This document shows positions 34,185 through 45,077 of a stretch of DNA of 64,000 nt, piece by piece. The position numbers and the translations under genes were made by a program. The stretch covers positions 1,924,214 to 1,988,213 of the forward strand of contig NZ_BMHD01000001.1 in assembly GCF_014640535.1 (NCBI RefSeq), written 5' to 3'. Within the stretch, counting starts at the first letter, position 1; the number at the start of each line of letters is the position of its first letter. Source of the DNA: Cnuibacter physcomitrellae (lineage in GTDB: Bacteria; Actinomycetota; Actinomycetes; Actinomycetales; Microbacteriaceae). The notes beneath the pieces are model-generated. The model did no database searches and was not told the origin of the DNA. It worked only from the letters and a program-made list of their open reading frames with translations.

Positions 34185-36092
34185 ATGCCCCCATTCCGCG
34201 CTCGCATCCACGATGATGGGCGCGTGCTGCTCGAGGACGGTAGCGGAGCCGCGTGGGCGTGCGTCGACGCCGCGCTGCTCGACGTCTTCCGCGGCGACAC
34301 TGCCGTGCACCTCGCGCGCATCGAGACCGCGCTCGACGGCAGCGCGCATCCGGCCGATCGGGCGCTCTACGGGATCGCCGCCACCATCGCGGCGGTGATC
34401 GCCTGCGAGTTCGACCGCGCGGCGCGCTTCGCGGCGCAGGCTGCGCGCGACGGCGACGGATGCGCGGCGGAGGTGCGGACGCTGTCGCGAGCAGCGGCGA
34501 TCATGGCGCGGGCGATGGCGGGAGGCGATGGGGCGGCCGGCGCCGGTACGGGCACAGGCACGCGCGCCGACACGGGCACGGATACGCGAGCCGGCACGGA
34601 CGGGACGCGCACGGGCACGGGCACGGGCACGGAGGGGACGGGCACCGGTCCCGACCCCGATGCGGACCCCACCGCCGAGGATGACGCGCACGCCCTCCTG
34701 CACCGCTACTTCCTCGCCGAGGCGGCCCTGAGCTCGGGCGCGTTCGAGCGGGCGGATGCGCTGATCGCGTCCGCGGGCCTCGCCCCCGGGCAGATCGCCC
34801 GCGACGAGAGCGCGTCCGCGTCTGCGGAGCACACCCGGGCCGACGGCGCGGCCGTCGCCCTGCAACTCCTCGCCGCCCGGAGCGCCGCGTTCCACGGGCG
34901 GCGCGACGAGGTGATCGCGATCGCGCAGGGGTTGCAGCAGCGCGCATCCATCGTGCCGCCCCGGGCGCTCACGGTGCTCCTGGCGATCGGATGCTACGGG
35001 GCCGCCGTCACGGGCGACCGCGACCGCTCGACAGCGCTCGCCGAGACCGTGCTCACGCGCACCCGCGGCGACGTCAACTACCTCTCCGTCGGTGCCTGCC
35101 TCTACGTCGCCTGGGCGTTCCGCACGATGGGGCAGCTGCAGCGCGCGGCGGCGCTCCTCGTGTCGGCCGCAGGCCCGACCCTGGACCGCTGCAAGGTCTG
35201 GGACCGCGCCTTGGCCGCCGAGGTGCTCATCGAGGCCGCGCTCGCCCGCGGCGACCGTTACCGGGCGGGCGCGCTCCTGCGCAGCACGGGCGCGCTCGCG
35301 CGCTACGCGGTCGCGGCGTCGTCGGTGTCGCGGGCTCGCGGGGCGGTGGCCCTGTCGGCGGGCCGCCTGGCGGAGGCGCAGGCGCTCGCCGCCGCCTCCG
35401 TCCGCCTCGACGAGAACGCCGGCGCCTCGACGGAGGTGCTGCGCGGCCTCCTCATCGAGGCGACCGCGCTGTCCGCTCTCCCCGCACCCGACCCGGCGGA
35501 GGCGGCCGCCCGCTTCCACCACATCGCCCGCGAGGCCGACGCCACCGGCAACGAGGCCATCCGCTCCGTCGCAGCGAGGCGCTGGCGCGAGCTCGCCGCC
35601 GCATCCTGGTCGGGTGGTCCGTCGGCGCTCGTCGGCGACAGATCGGTCATGACATCGCGCCAACGCGCCGTGGCGACTCTCCTCGTCGAGGGCCACAGCA
35701 ACGCGGCGATCGGGCAGGTGCTGTTCCTCTCGTCGCGCACCGTGCAGACGCACGTGGAGGACATCCTCCGCATCACCGGCTCGCGCACGCGGTCGCAGGC
35801 GGCGCGCGTGCTCGGAGTGCTGCGAGTGGTGGATGCGCGCGCGCTCACCGCCCGCCAGCGCGAGGTGGCCGAGCTCGCCGCGGCCGGACGCCGCAATGCC
35901 GAGATCAGCGCCGCGATCGGCGTCGGCGAGAAGACCGTCGAGCGCCACCTCGCCGCAGCACTGAAGCGCCTGGGCATCCCCTCCCGCACCGCCCTCGCCT
36001 CCGTCACCCTCGAGTGGTCGGGGACGCCCGCGGATGCGGGCGCGGCGGATGCGGGCGCGGCGGATGCGGATGCGTCGGTGGGCCTGCCCTGA
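34185..36092 (+). CDS. LuxR-type regulator with two tandem HTH domains
   Basis: A 635-residue protein. The N-terminal 480 residues are helical with TPR-like repeats (AAALLVSAAGPTLD, AEAQALAAASVRLDEN) and no P-loop, so it is not a full LAL/MalT ATPase. Two LuxR (GerE) HTH domains follow: residue 489 on (MTSRQRAVATLLVEGHSN..SSRTVQTHVEDIL) and residue 554 on (LTARQREVAELAAAGRRN..GEKTVERHLAAAL), 65 residues apart. A Gly-Thr low-complexity insert lies around 120-155. The target and signal are unknown. ATG 34185 gives the first structured residues. Confidence 0.8.
   Translation: MPPFRARIHDDGRVLLEDGSGAAWACVDAALLDVFRGDTAVHLARIETALDGSAHPADRALYGIAATIAAVIACEFDRAARFAAQAARDGDGCAAEVRTLSRAAAIMARAMAGGDGAAGAGTGTGTRADTGTDTRAGTDGTRTGTGTGTEGTGTGPDPDADPTAEDDAHALLHRYFLAEAALSSGAFERADALIASAGLAPGQIARDESASASAEHTRADGAAVALQLLAARSAAFHGRRDEVIAIAQGLQQRASIVPPRALTVLLAIGCYGAAVTGDRDRSTALAETVLTRTRGDVNYLSVGACLYVAWAFRTMGQLQRAAALLVSAAGPTLDRCKVWDRALAAEVLIEAALARGDRYRAGALLRSTGALARYAVAASSVSRARGAVALSAGRLAEAQALAAASVRLDENAGASTEVLRGLLIEATALSALPAPDPAEAAARFHHIAREADATGNEAIRSVAARRWRELAAASWSGGPSALVGDRSVMTSRQRAVATLLVEGHSNAAIGQVLFLSSRTVQTHVEDILRITGSRTRSQAARVLGVLRVVDARALTARQREVAELAAAGRRNAEISAAIGVGEKTVERHLAAALKRLGIPSRTALASVTLEWSGTPADAGAADAGAADADASVGLP
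34545..34648 (+). repeat. GGCACG-type simple repeat inside the LuxR gene
   Basis: Degenerate hexamer repeat (GGCACG/GACACG) coding for Gly-Thr, Asp-Thr and Arg runs in the insert. Such tracts vary in length between strains. Confidence 0.8.
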
Positions 36093-36141
36093 CGACTGCT
36101 GATGCGTGGGGGCGCACCTCAGAACGCGACTTGTGTCATGC

Positions 36142-36193
36142 ACTGCTCACTTTCGGCGCCATCCCACCCACGATCGCGCCGAAAGTGAGCAGT
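36142..36193. terminator. 52-bp perfect dyad between convergent genes
   Basis: ACTGCTCACTTTCGGCGC and its exact complement flank a 16-nt loop: 18-bp perfect arms. It sits in the 162-bp gap between the LuxR gene and the surface-protein gene, both pointing toward it. There is no T-tract on either side. The sequence differs from the 57-bp family, but size, shape and position are alike. Confidence 0.7.
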
Positions 36194-36254
36194 CGACGTG
36201 CGACTCTGCGGCGATGACGGAGCGAGGCCCGGCGTCAGGCTCGCGCCGAGGCCC

Positions 36255-37796
36255 TCACCCGCGCTGCGCCGCCCGACGTCGCGCGGCCACCGCCCACACG
36301 CCCACCCCACCCGCGAGGAGCAGCGCGCCCGCAGCCAGCGCGGGCACCGCATCCGAACCCGTGGCGGCAAGCGGACCCCGCCCGCCGCTCGGCGCCGCGC
36401 CGGACCCCGTCCCACCGGACGCGCCCCCGGGAACGGACGGCGACGGCGACGGCACGGGCCCCGCCGCGGCACTCACCGTGAGCGCCCACGAGACCGACAC
36501 CGCATCCCCGTCGCTCGACGACGCGGTGACGGTGTACTCGGTGTCCGCAGCGGCCGCGGACGGCGTCCCCGACACCACGCCGGTCGCCGGGTCGAGCGCG
36601 AGCCCGTCGGGCAGCGCCGACTGCACGCTCCACGTCACCGGGAGGTCGAAGCGGACCGCGCCGAACGCATCCGAGAACGCCTCCCCGACCGTCGCCGCGC
36701 CGCTGACCGGCGCAGCCACCGCCGACGCGGACAGCATGCCGATGCCGCCGCTCCCCTCAGCATCCCCCGTCCACACGCGGTCTCCGCTGGGCGACGCGAC
36801 GACGCCGGCCGCGTCGACCGTGTCGACGAGCACGTCGGAAGCGAGCGTCCCCGCATCCGTGTCGATCGTCGCGACGCCGTTGTCCCCGACGACGTACGCC
36901 CGCCCGCCGCTCGGAGCCCAGGCCGCCGCGGCGGCGAGGTGCGGGAGGTCGATGGTGGCGGTGATGGTGCCGAAGTCGCTCGACAGAGGGTCGAGGCCGA
37001 CGAGGAACACCTTCTTCGCCGCGGGCGCGGTGACGAGCGCCTGATCTCCGGACGGGCTGACGACCACGTCCCCGGCCGAGCTGGTCCCCGGCAGCAGGAT
37101 CGTGAACGCCTGCCCCGAGAGGGAGAACGGGCTGTCGAAGAGGTAGAGCACGCCCGAGCCGTCGGCCGTCCCGGCCACGAGCACGTCGTTGTCGAACCCG
37201 GTGCCCGGCCCCGCCGCGATCCGCGCGAGCGACGACGGCGTCGGCGTGGTGGGCGTGTCGGGGGCGAAGGGGATCGGCGACACCGACAGCCCGAGGTTGT
37301 AGCGCAGGAGGCGCGTGGGGTCGGCCTCCGCGGGGGTCGCGACCACGGTGGCCCCACCTTCCACCGTGGCCAGCCCCGCGAGCGCCGTCCCGGGCAGGCC
37401 GTTCGTCGCGAGCAGTGTGCCGTCGGGGTTCAGCTGCATGATCCATCCCGCCGAGGTCGCGACGTCGACCTCGTCCCGGTCGACGGGCACGGCGACATCC
37501 ACGGGGAGCCCCACGCCGATGCCCGCGAAGTCGAACGACTGACCCATCACGGCGTTGGTCGCGGTGTCGAAGATCAGGATGCGGCTGGACCCGTCGACCA
37601 CGTACCCCGTGCTGCCGTCGTTCGAGATCGCCATCGCCGTCACCGAGCTGGTCGGGCCGCCCGACCCCGAGACGCCCGTCACGAAGTGCAGCGGCGGGAT
37701 CGGGTCGGCGGCCGAGGCCCCCGTCCCCGGCAGGAGGATCGCGCAGGCAGCGAGAGCAGCCGCGGCGGCTGCGGTGGCGGGAGCACGGAGGCGCAT
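36255..37796 (-). CDS. Surface-anchored beta-propeller protein with Ig-like domain
   Basis: A 513-residue exported protein. Signal peptide of about 28 residues ending GASA, then repeated strands of a lactonase-like propeller (GSTGYVVDGSSRILIFDTAT, SGDQALVTAPAAKKVFLVGL, GGRAYVVGDNGVATIDTDAG), a putative Ig-like domain (GLALDPATGVVSGTPSAAA), a Ser/Pro/Gly linker and a sorting tail LAATG, hydrophobic helix and RRR. LAxTG in place of LPxTG is common in this family. It should end covalently attached to the wall or held in the membrane. Ligand unknown. Confidence 0.8.
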   Translation of the reverse strand: MRLRAPATAAAAAALAACAILLPGTGASAADPIPPLHFVTGVSGSGGPTSSVTAMAISNDGSTGYVVDGSSRILIFDTATNAVMGQSFDFAGIGVGLPVDVAVPVDRDEVDVATSAGWIMQLNPDGTLLATNGLPGTALAGLATVEGGATVVATPAEADPTRLLRYNLGLSVSPIPFAPDTPTTPTPSSLARIAAGPGTGFDNDVLVAGTADGSGVLYLFDSPFSLSGQAFTILLPGTSSAGDVVVSPSGDQALVTAPAAKKVFLVGLDPLSSDFGTITATIDLPHLAAAAAWAPSGGRAYVVGDNGVATIDTDAGTLASDVLVDTVDAAGVVASPSGDRVWTGDAEGSGGIGMLSASAVAAPVSGAATVGEAFSDAFGAVRFDLPVTWSVQSALPDGLALDPATGVVSGTPSAAAADTEYTVTASSSDGDAVSVSWALTVSAAAGPVPSPSPSVPGGASGGTGSGAAPSGGRGPLAATGSDAVPALAAGALLLAGGVGVWAVAARRRAAQRG

Positions 37797-37913
37797 GGTC
37801 GTCCTGTCGACGGAGGGCACGGGTCGGTCGCGGTCAGCGACCCCTCCGCATTCTCCCGGCGCGCTCCCGCGGGGCACCATGGGGGAAACGGCGGATTCGG
37901 GTGGGGGCAGCGC

Positions 37914-38090
37914 TCAGGATGCCTTGGCGGCGAGATCCCTGACCCACTGCGGTGTCTTCACACCGCGCTTCTTGTCGACGATCACCCGGATGCTCGCCGC
38001 GAGAGCACGCTCGTAGTCCGTCACGGGATCGGCGTCATCTCCGATCCTCCGAGGTTCATGTCGGACCGGAGAGCTCTTCTTGCTCGACAT
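37914..38090 (-). CDS. Small basic protein, 58 residues
   Basis: MSSKKSSPVRHEPRR at the start, VTDYERALAASIRVIVDKKRGVKTPQWVRDLAAKAS at the end. The start is fixed by a strong ribosome site, AAGGAGG, 8 nt before ATG 38090. The gene overlaps the previous one by 35 bp in another frame. Function unknown. Confidence 0.55.
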   Translation of the reverse strand: MSSKKSSPVRHEPRRIGDDADPVTDYERALAASIRVIVDKKRGVKTPQWVRDLAAKAS

Positions 38091-38394
38091 CGACTGCGCC
38101 TCCTTCACCATCATTCTCCGCCTGCTCGGATGCTCCGTCCAGATCTGCGACATACACACTCGTCACCGCGTCGATCATCTCGCCTTCGTTCTTGGTGGCC
38201 TCTCGAGCGAGGATCCGGAGCGCGCTCAGCCCGGCCTCGCGCTCACGCGAGACCCTTGAGATTGCAAGCTGGAGGGCCCATTCGGCACGGTCCCACCACT
38301 CGCCGCGGCGTGCGCTGATCCTGCTCACAGTGGCCGCGACACCTGCCGCGGTGAGAGCGATCAATGCGCCGGCGATTCCAAACAGACCACCCAT
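38056..38394 (-). CDS. Small membrane protein, 112 residues
   Basis: One N-terminal helix (GLFGIAGALIALTAAGVAATV, 3-23) then RRGEWWDRAEWALQLAIS and SALRILAREATKNEGEM, a cytoplasmic segment with Trp and charged residues, and an acidic tail. Resembles small membrane proteins of unknown function in Microbacteriaceae. A longer reading from GTG 38517 would add 41 residues; overlap with the gene before it favours ATG 38394, but there is no good ribosome site. Confidence 0.5.
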   Translation of the reverse strand: MGGLFGIAGALIALTAAGVAATVSRISARRGEWWDRAEWALQLAISRVSREREAGLSALRILAREATKNEGEMIDAVTSVYVADLDGASEQAENDGEGGAVDVEQEELSGPT

Positions 38395-38525
38395 CGCAGG
38401 ACTTGTGGCGAAGTCGGCCAGAACGGATCCGTCACGGTCAGCGGCGGCAGCAGATGCCAGAGCGCCCAGCCAGCTCCCAATCCCGTCAGGAGTGCGATCG
38501 GGATGAGCCACCACCACTGCTTCAC
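38361..38525 (-). CDS. Short membrane peptide gene, 54 residues
   Basis: From GTG 38525 the frame encodes VKQWWWLIPIALLTGLGAGW.. then a Pro-rich end. It is preceded by AGGAGG 6 nt upstream, a strong ribosome site. One helix, Trp-rich at the membrane interface. Third of a chain of overlapping small genes. It may be a real small protein or a leader; I favour real. Confidence 0.45.
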   Translation of the reverse strand: MKQWWWLIPIALLTGLGAGWALWHLLPPLTVTDPFWPTSPQVLRWVVCLESPAH

Positions 38526-38844
38526 AGACCTCCTCCTGGTGCGCGAAGCCTATGAGCTACTGGGGCGAGGGAACCGGGAGCATTTTCTACTCAACCGGTG
38601 AGTGGCGGCGTGGCGTGTGCACGGACGCGCAGCCGTTAGTCGAGTTGATCCGACCCCTGCGTGACAGCACCAGCGCGGTTTCCGTGGCCCCTCATGCTTG
38701 CATTGGGCACCCGCTTCGACCGGGCCCCTCAACGGGGGCTGGACCCGTCCAGTCCCGACCCGTAACGTCCATGCGGGGGAATGAACCGGGTCATGCGCGG
38801 GGGCGCTGGCGGTACCGGTCCCCGGAACGAGAGGGGACCCGACG
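38526..38844. other. Intergenic region, no gene seen
   Basis: 319 bp between the divergent small-protein chain and the DUF2510 gene. No convincing coding frame; open frames here lack family features. No clear operator dyad. The DUF2510 gene has GAGAGGGG ending 11 nt before its ATG. Confidence 0.5.
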
Positions 38845-39804
38845 ATGTCGTCACCGAATCCGCTGCAGGGCTGGTATCCGGATCCGCGAGATCGAACTCG
38901 CATGCGCTACTGGGACGGAGCACAGTGGGTCGGTGAGTCTCAGCCGATGGCGACGCCGGCCGCGAAGTCCGCGGGCTCGAGGGCCTGGCGTCCGACCCTC
39001 ATCACCTGGATCATCGCCGCGGTCGCGCTCCTCACCGCCATCATCGCGGCGGCCACGAACGGCTTCGCGGGATTCCTCGTGATGCTCGGGCTCTTCGCGC
39101 TCGCGGGAGGCGTCTGGACCCTCGCCACCCGCAAGCCCGGCTGGCTCAACCTCGCCGGTCGGCGCGTCGCAGCGGTGGCGGTCACTGGTGGAGCGGTCGT
39201 CGCGTTGCTGCTCGGCGCGCTCGTCGCTCCGAGCCAGGCGAAGCCCGGGCCCGACATCGCGGTGGGCGTCTCGTCGAGCGCGACACCCTCGGCGACTGCG
39301 GCTCCCTCCGCGAAGCCTTCCAAGACACCGACCCCCAAGCCGACACCGGTCACGAAGACGGAGACTGTCGAGGTCTCCGAGCCCGTGCCGTTCGCCTCCA
39401 CGAGCTACGAGGATGCAAGCGTCGACGCCGGGTCGACCGTCCTGGTGACCGCGGGAGTCGCCGGAACCAAGGTCTCAGTGTTCAAGGTCACGACGGTCGA
39501 TGGCGTCGAGACGTCGCGAACGTTGGTCTCGGAGACGGTCACCGTCGCTCCGGTCGACGAGGTCACGGCGATCGGGACCCGCCAGCCCGAGCCCGTCGCG
39601 CCTCCCGCCGCCGCGGAGCCCGAGCCGGTCGCGCAGGGTGGCGGATGCGATCCGAACTACTCGGGATGCGTCCCCATCGCGTCGGACGTCGACTGCGCTG
39701 GCGGAAGCGGCAACGGCCCCGCCTACGTGAGCGGTCCGATCGAGGTCATCGGGACGGACATCTACGACCTCGACCGCGACGGCGACGGCATCGCCTGCGA
39801 GTAG
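38845..39804 (+). CDS. DUF2510 / G5 domain protein with calcium-binding-like tail
   Basis: A 319-residue protein: DUF2510 at the N-terminus (GWYPDPRDRTRMRYWDG, about 9-25), three membrane helices (about 51-135), a Thr/Pro linker, a G5-type domain (PVPFASTSYEDASVDAGS..GTRQPEP, about 180-255) and a Cys-rich tail ending DLDRDGDGIACE, an excalibur-like motif. The outer part may bind wall sugars or calcium; that is inference. Confidence 0.75.
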   Translation: MSSPNPLQGWYPDPRDRTRMRYWDGAQWVGESQPMATPAAKSAGSRAWRPTLITWIIAAVALLTAIIAAATNGFAGFLVMLGLFALAGGVWTLATRKPGWLNLAGRRVAAVAVTGGAVVALLLGALVAPSQAKPGPDIAVGVSSSATPSATAAPSAKPSKTPTPKPTPVTKTETVEVSEPVPFASTSYEDASVDAGSTVLVTAGVAGTKVSVFKVTTVDGVETSRTLVSETVTVAPVDEVTAIGTRQPEPVAPPAAAEPEPVAQGGGCDPNYSGCVPIASDVDCAGGSGNGPAYVSGPIEVIGTDIYDLDRDGDGIACE

Positions 39805-39936
39805 TCGCGATGCAGAGCCAGATCACGTATCCCGGCCCACCCCTCAAGCACCCCGAACTGGGGTGGCGGCGCGGAGCATCGATGTCGGCGCATTGACCTA
39901 TCGTCTTCGTAAGGGGATGTCCGAGGGGGACTGACA

Positions 39937-41031
39937 ATGGAGTTCGAAGAACGACTCGCCGCGCTTGCAACCAAGGTGCAGAATCAGCGAGACGCAATCC
40001 AGACGGAAGAGGCGACGAAGAACGCGTTCGTCATGCCGTTCATCTCGACGATCTTGGGGTATGACGTGTTCAACCCGCTCGAGGTCGTGCCCGAGTTCAC
40101 GGCGGACGTCGGCGTCAAGCGCGGCGAGAAGATCGACTACGCGATCATGCGCGACGGCGAGGTTCAGATCCTCATCGAGTGCAAGAGCTCGACTGGGCAG
40201 CTGAAGATCGAGCACGCCAGCCAGCTGTTCCGGTACTTCGGTGTCACGAATGCGCGCATCGCGGTGCTCACGAACGGCGAGGTCTACAACTTCTACACCG
40301 ACCTCGATGCGCCTAACCGGATGGACGAGAAGCCGTTCCTGGTCCTCGACCTTGCGGACATCGACGAGACGCTTGTGTCCGAGCTCAAGAAGCTGACCAA
40401 GGACGCATTCGACCTCGACTCGATTATCAGCGGAGCCGAAGAGCTCAAGTACGTGGGTGCCCTCAAACGAGAGATCGCTGGACAGTTCAGGGATCCGTCA
40501 GACGAGTGGGTGAAGTTCTTCACGAGCCGCGTCTACGACGGCGCCTTCACGCAGAGGGTGCGCGAGCAGTTCTCGACGCTAGTCGCGAAGGCGTCGAAGC
40601 AGTTCCTCACCGAGCAGGTCAACGATCGGCTGAAGACAGCCCTCGGGGCCACGGCACTTCCGGTCTCCTCCGGCCCCGCAGCAGCAGAGGCGATTCAGAG
40701 TCAGCCGGTGGCTGAGAACGATCTCGATCGGGACACTGAGATCGAGACCACTCTCGAGGAACTCGAGGGTTACCAGATCGTGAAGGCGATCGCGTGCGCC
40801 GAAGTGAAGCCGCACCGCGTTGTTCATCGGGACGCAAAGTCCTACTTCGCGATCCTCCTCGACGACAACAACCGCAAGCCGATCGCGCGCCTGCACTTCA
40901 ACGGGAAGAAGCAGAAGTACCTAGGACTGTTCGACGCGGAGAAGGTCGAGACGCGTCATCCGATCAACGCTCTAGACGACATCTACGAGCATGCGGAGTC
41001 GATCAGGGACGCGGTCAGAACGTACGCATAG
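39937..41031 (+). CDS. Stand-alone HsdR N-terminal-type restriction nuclease
   Basis: A 364-residue protein with the type I restriction HsdR-N domain (residues 15-150): TEEATKNAFVMPFISTILGYD, then a PD-(D/E)xK active site, EKIDYAIMRDGEVQILIECKSS (Asp in KIDYA, Glu and Lys in IECK). No helicase follows, so this is not a full type I subunit. The rest is helical with an acidic stretch. DNA around it is less extreme in GC than its neighbours. Defence against foreign DNA is suggested by the domain, not shown. Confidence 0.75.
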   Translation: MEFEERLAALATKVQNQRDAIQTEEATKNAFVMPFISTILGYDVFNPLEVVPEFTADVGVKRGEKIDYAIMRDGEVQILIECKSSTGQLKIEHASQLFRYFGVTNARIAVLTNGEVYNFYTDLDAPNRMDEKPFLVLDLADIDETLVSELKKLTKDAFDLDSIISGAEELKYVGALKREIAGQFRDPSDEWVKFFTSRVYDGAFTQRVREQFSTLVAKASKQFLTEQVNDRLKTALGATALPVSSGPAAAEAIQSQPVAENDLDRDTEIETTLEELEGYQIVKAIACAEVKPHRVVHRDAKSYFAILLDDNNRKPIARLHFNGKKQKYLGLFDAEKVETRHPINALDDIYEHAESIRDAVRTYA

Positions 41032-41033
41032 CC

Positions 41034-41717
41034 GTGGCTGAACTCCAACAGAGCCAGCGAGTGGCCTTCGTTGTCGAAGCGGATGCCGCAGGGAGTCTGC
41101 TCAGGGATGCCAGGTACCTGATTTCGAGGATGCGCTATGCCGTCAACGATGTCCACTCCGTCCTGGCAGTAGGTTCGATCGGAGTCGAAAAGTTGCTCAA
41201 GCTCAGTCTCGGCGCTGCCCGTCTGCGGGATGGTAGCCCCTGGCCACAGTTGTCTGAGCTGAAGAAGGTCGGTCATGGCGTCGAAGCCCTCGACCAGACA
41301 GTGCGCGCAGAGCTCGAGGCCGGAATAGTCGACGCAACCCGGCCTCATCAGATACGCGATGCCCTCAATGAGCTTGATGCCGATTCGACCTGGCCCAGGA
41401 TGGTCGCCGCTTTCGACAACTATGGGCGCTCCGGTCGCTTTCATTTCCTCAACTGGCTCGCTGACGGACCCGATTCCGCATCCTCGCCGTTCGGGGAATG
41501 GCAGGACCTCGAAACGCACGTCGCCCACGAGCGTCCAGAACTCGCTCTCGCCTGGCGGTCAGCCGACGCCAGCGATCGGGCCGAGGCCCGGTCGACGACG
41601 AACGAGATCGCGCTGAGATCACTCGCGACGTGGCAAGCGGCGCTCTATGCGGGCTGGCGGAACGGCGCGTTCGGGGATCTGGCTCAGCAGTCTTCCTCGG
41701 CGATCAAGCCTGAATAG
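41034..41717 (+). CDS. Partner protein of the HsdR-like nuclease, unknown function
   Basis: A 227-residue protein beginning VAELQQSQRVAFVVE at GTG 41034, two bases after the nuclease stop, so almost certainly in one operon. It is helix-rich, with ARYLISRMRYAVNDVHSVLAVGSIGVEKLLKL near the start. No HTH, kinase or nuclease motif seen. Codon use is closer to the nuclease gene than to the neighbours. It may be an antitoxin-like or specificity partner; I cannot tell. Confidence 0.55.
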   Translation: MAELQQSQRVAFVVEADAAGSLLRDARYLISRMRYAVNDVHSVLAVGSIGVEKLLKLSLGAARLRDGSPWPQLSELKKVGHGVEALDQTVRAELEAGIVDATRPHQIRDALNELDADSTWPRMVAAFDNYGRSGRFHFLNWLADGPDSASSPFGEWQDLETHVAHERPELALAWRSADASDRAEARSTTNEIALRSLATWQAALYAGWRNGAFGDLAQQSSSAIKPE

Positions 41718-41812
41718 CGGTCTCGATCCCGTAAGAGTTGACGGGTCGAATCCTCCTCACATCACTCGCGGTCCAAGGCCCCCGGGAATAGTGGCCGCCC
41801 CCGCGTGTTGTA

Positions 41813-41833
41813 CTTGAGCGTAAGGCACTCAAG
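41813..41833. promoter_or_regulatory. HAIR element (HspR binding site)
   Basis: CTTGAGC-GTAAGGC-ACTCAAG matches the consensus CTTGAGT-N7-ACTCAAG with one mismatch. It lies 19 bp before the Clp ATPase start, so HspR probably represses the gene at normal temperature. AGGAGG lies 4 nt before the GTG. Confidence 0.9.
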
Positions 41834-41852
41834 TTTCAACGCAGGAGGACAC

Positions 41853-44522
<2,670 letters not shown>

Positions 44523-44540
44523 GCGGGCGGGCTCCGTACA

Positions 44541-44568
44541 GGGGCGGGTGGCTTCGGCCATCCGCCCC
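44541..44568 (+). terminator. Terminator of the Clp ATPase gene
   Basis: GGGGCGGGTGGC-TTCG-GCCATCCGCCCC, a 12-bp stem with one mismatch and a UUCG tetraloop, followed by TT. It lies in the 99-bp gap before the convergent membrane protein gene and can work both ways. Confidence 0.8.
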
Positions 44569-44621
44569 TTCGTCATGTGCGGCCGGCAGCGCGCCCCGGA
44601 AGTCCAGGAGAGGCTTCCGAT

Positions 44622-45077
44622 TCAGGGCACGTCAGCGATGGGCAGCTCCGACACCAGAGGCGCGGGCCGCACGACAGCGGCGGAGAGACCCGATACGAGG
44701 CCGGCCCCGACAGTCGACGTGATCACCAAGACCCATGCCCCGCCCACACCGACGAGAGCCGCGCCGAGGAGGACCGACGCTCCGGCAGCAAGGCCGCAGA
44801 CGGCGCCGGCCCACAGCGCGCGCACCGACCGTCGGCCGGGCCTCCCGCCGAAGCACGCCACGACGAGCCATCCGCCGAGGAGGACGCCCACGAGCTCGAC
44901 GACCGCGAGCGTCCCGCTCAGCATGATGGCGAATCCCCAGAAGCTGAAGCTTCCGCCGGTCCCGATCAGCATCACGACCTGCGACACGAGGAACGCCAGG
45001 CCGGCAGTCACGAACGCGCTCACGATCACGAAGGGGAACCCGAGCCGCCCGTCCCACGGCTTGCGCACGTCGCCCAT
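44622..45077 (-). CDS. Small polytopic membrane protein
   Basis: A 151-residue protein with about four membrane helices (FVIVSAFVTAGLAFLVSQVVML, MLSGTLAVVELVGVLLGGWLVV, AGAVCGLAAGASVLLGAALV, WVLVITSTVGAGLVSGL). Its ATG overlaps the upstream gene stop by one base (TGATG), so the two are coupled. No family recognised. Confidence 0.65.
   Translation of the reverse strand: MGDVRKPWDGRLGFPFVIVSAFVTAGLAFLVSQVVMLIGTGGSFSFWGFAIMLSGTLAVVELVGVLLGGWLVVACFGGRPGRRSVRALWAGAVCGLAAGASVLLGAALVGVGGAWVLVITSTVGAGLVSGLSAAVVRPAPLVSELPIADVP

Noticed and set aside
38552-39082. 176-residue open frame upstream of and overlapping the DUF2510 gene
   Set aside because: It overlaps a well-supported DUF2510 gene in another frame and has no family features.
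41730-41775. tRNA 3'-end-like sequence (GGGTCGAATCC) near the end of the HsdR island
   Set aside because: Only the T-loop region resembles a tRNA. No acceptor stem, anticodon arm or matching copy on the other side of the island was found, so no att site is claimed.
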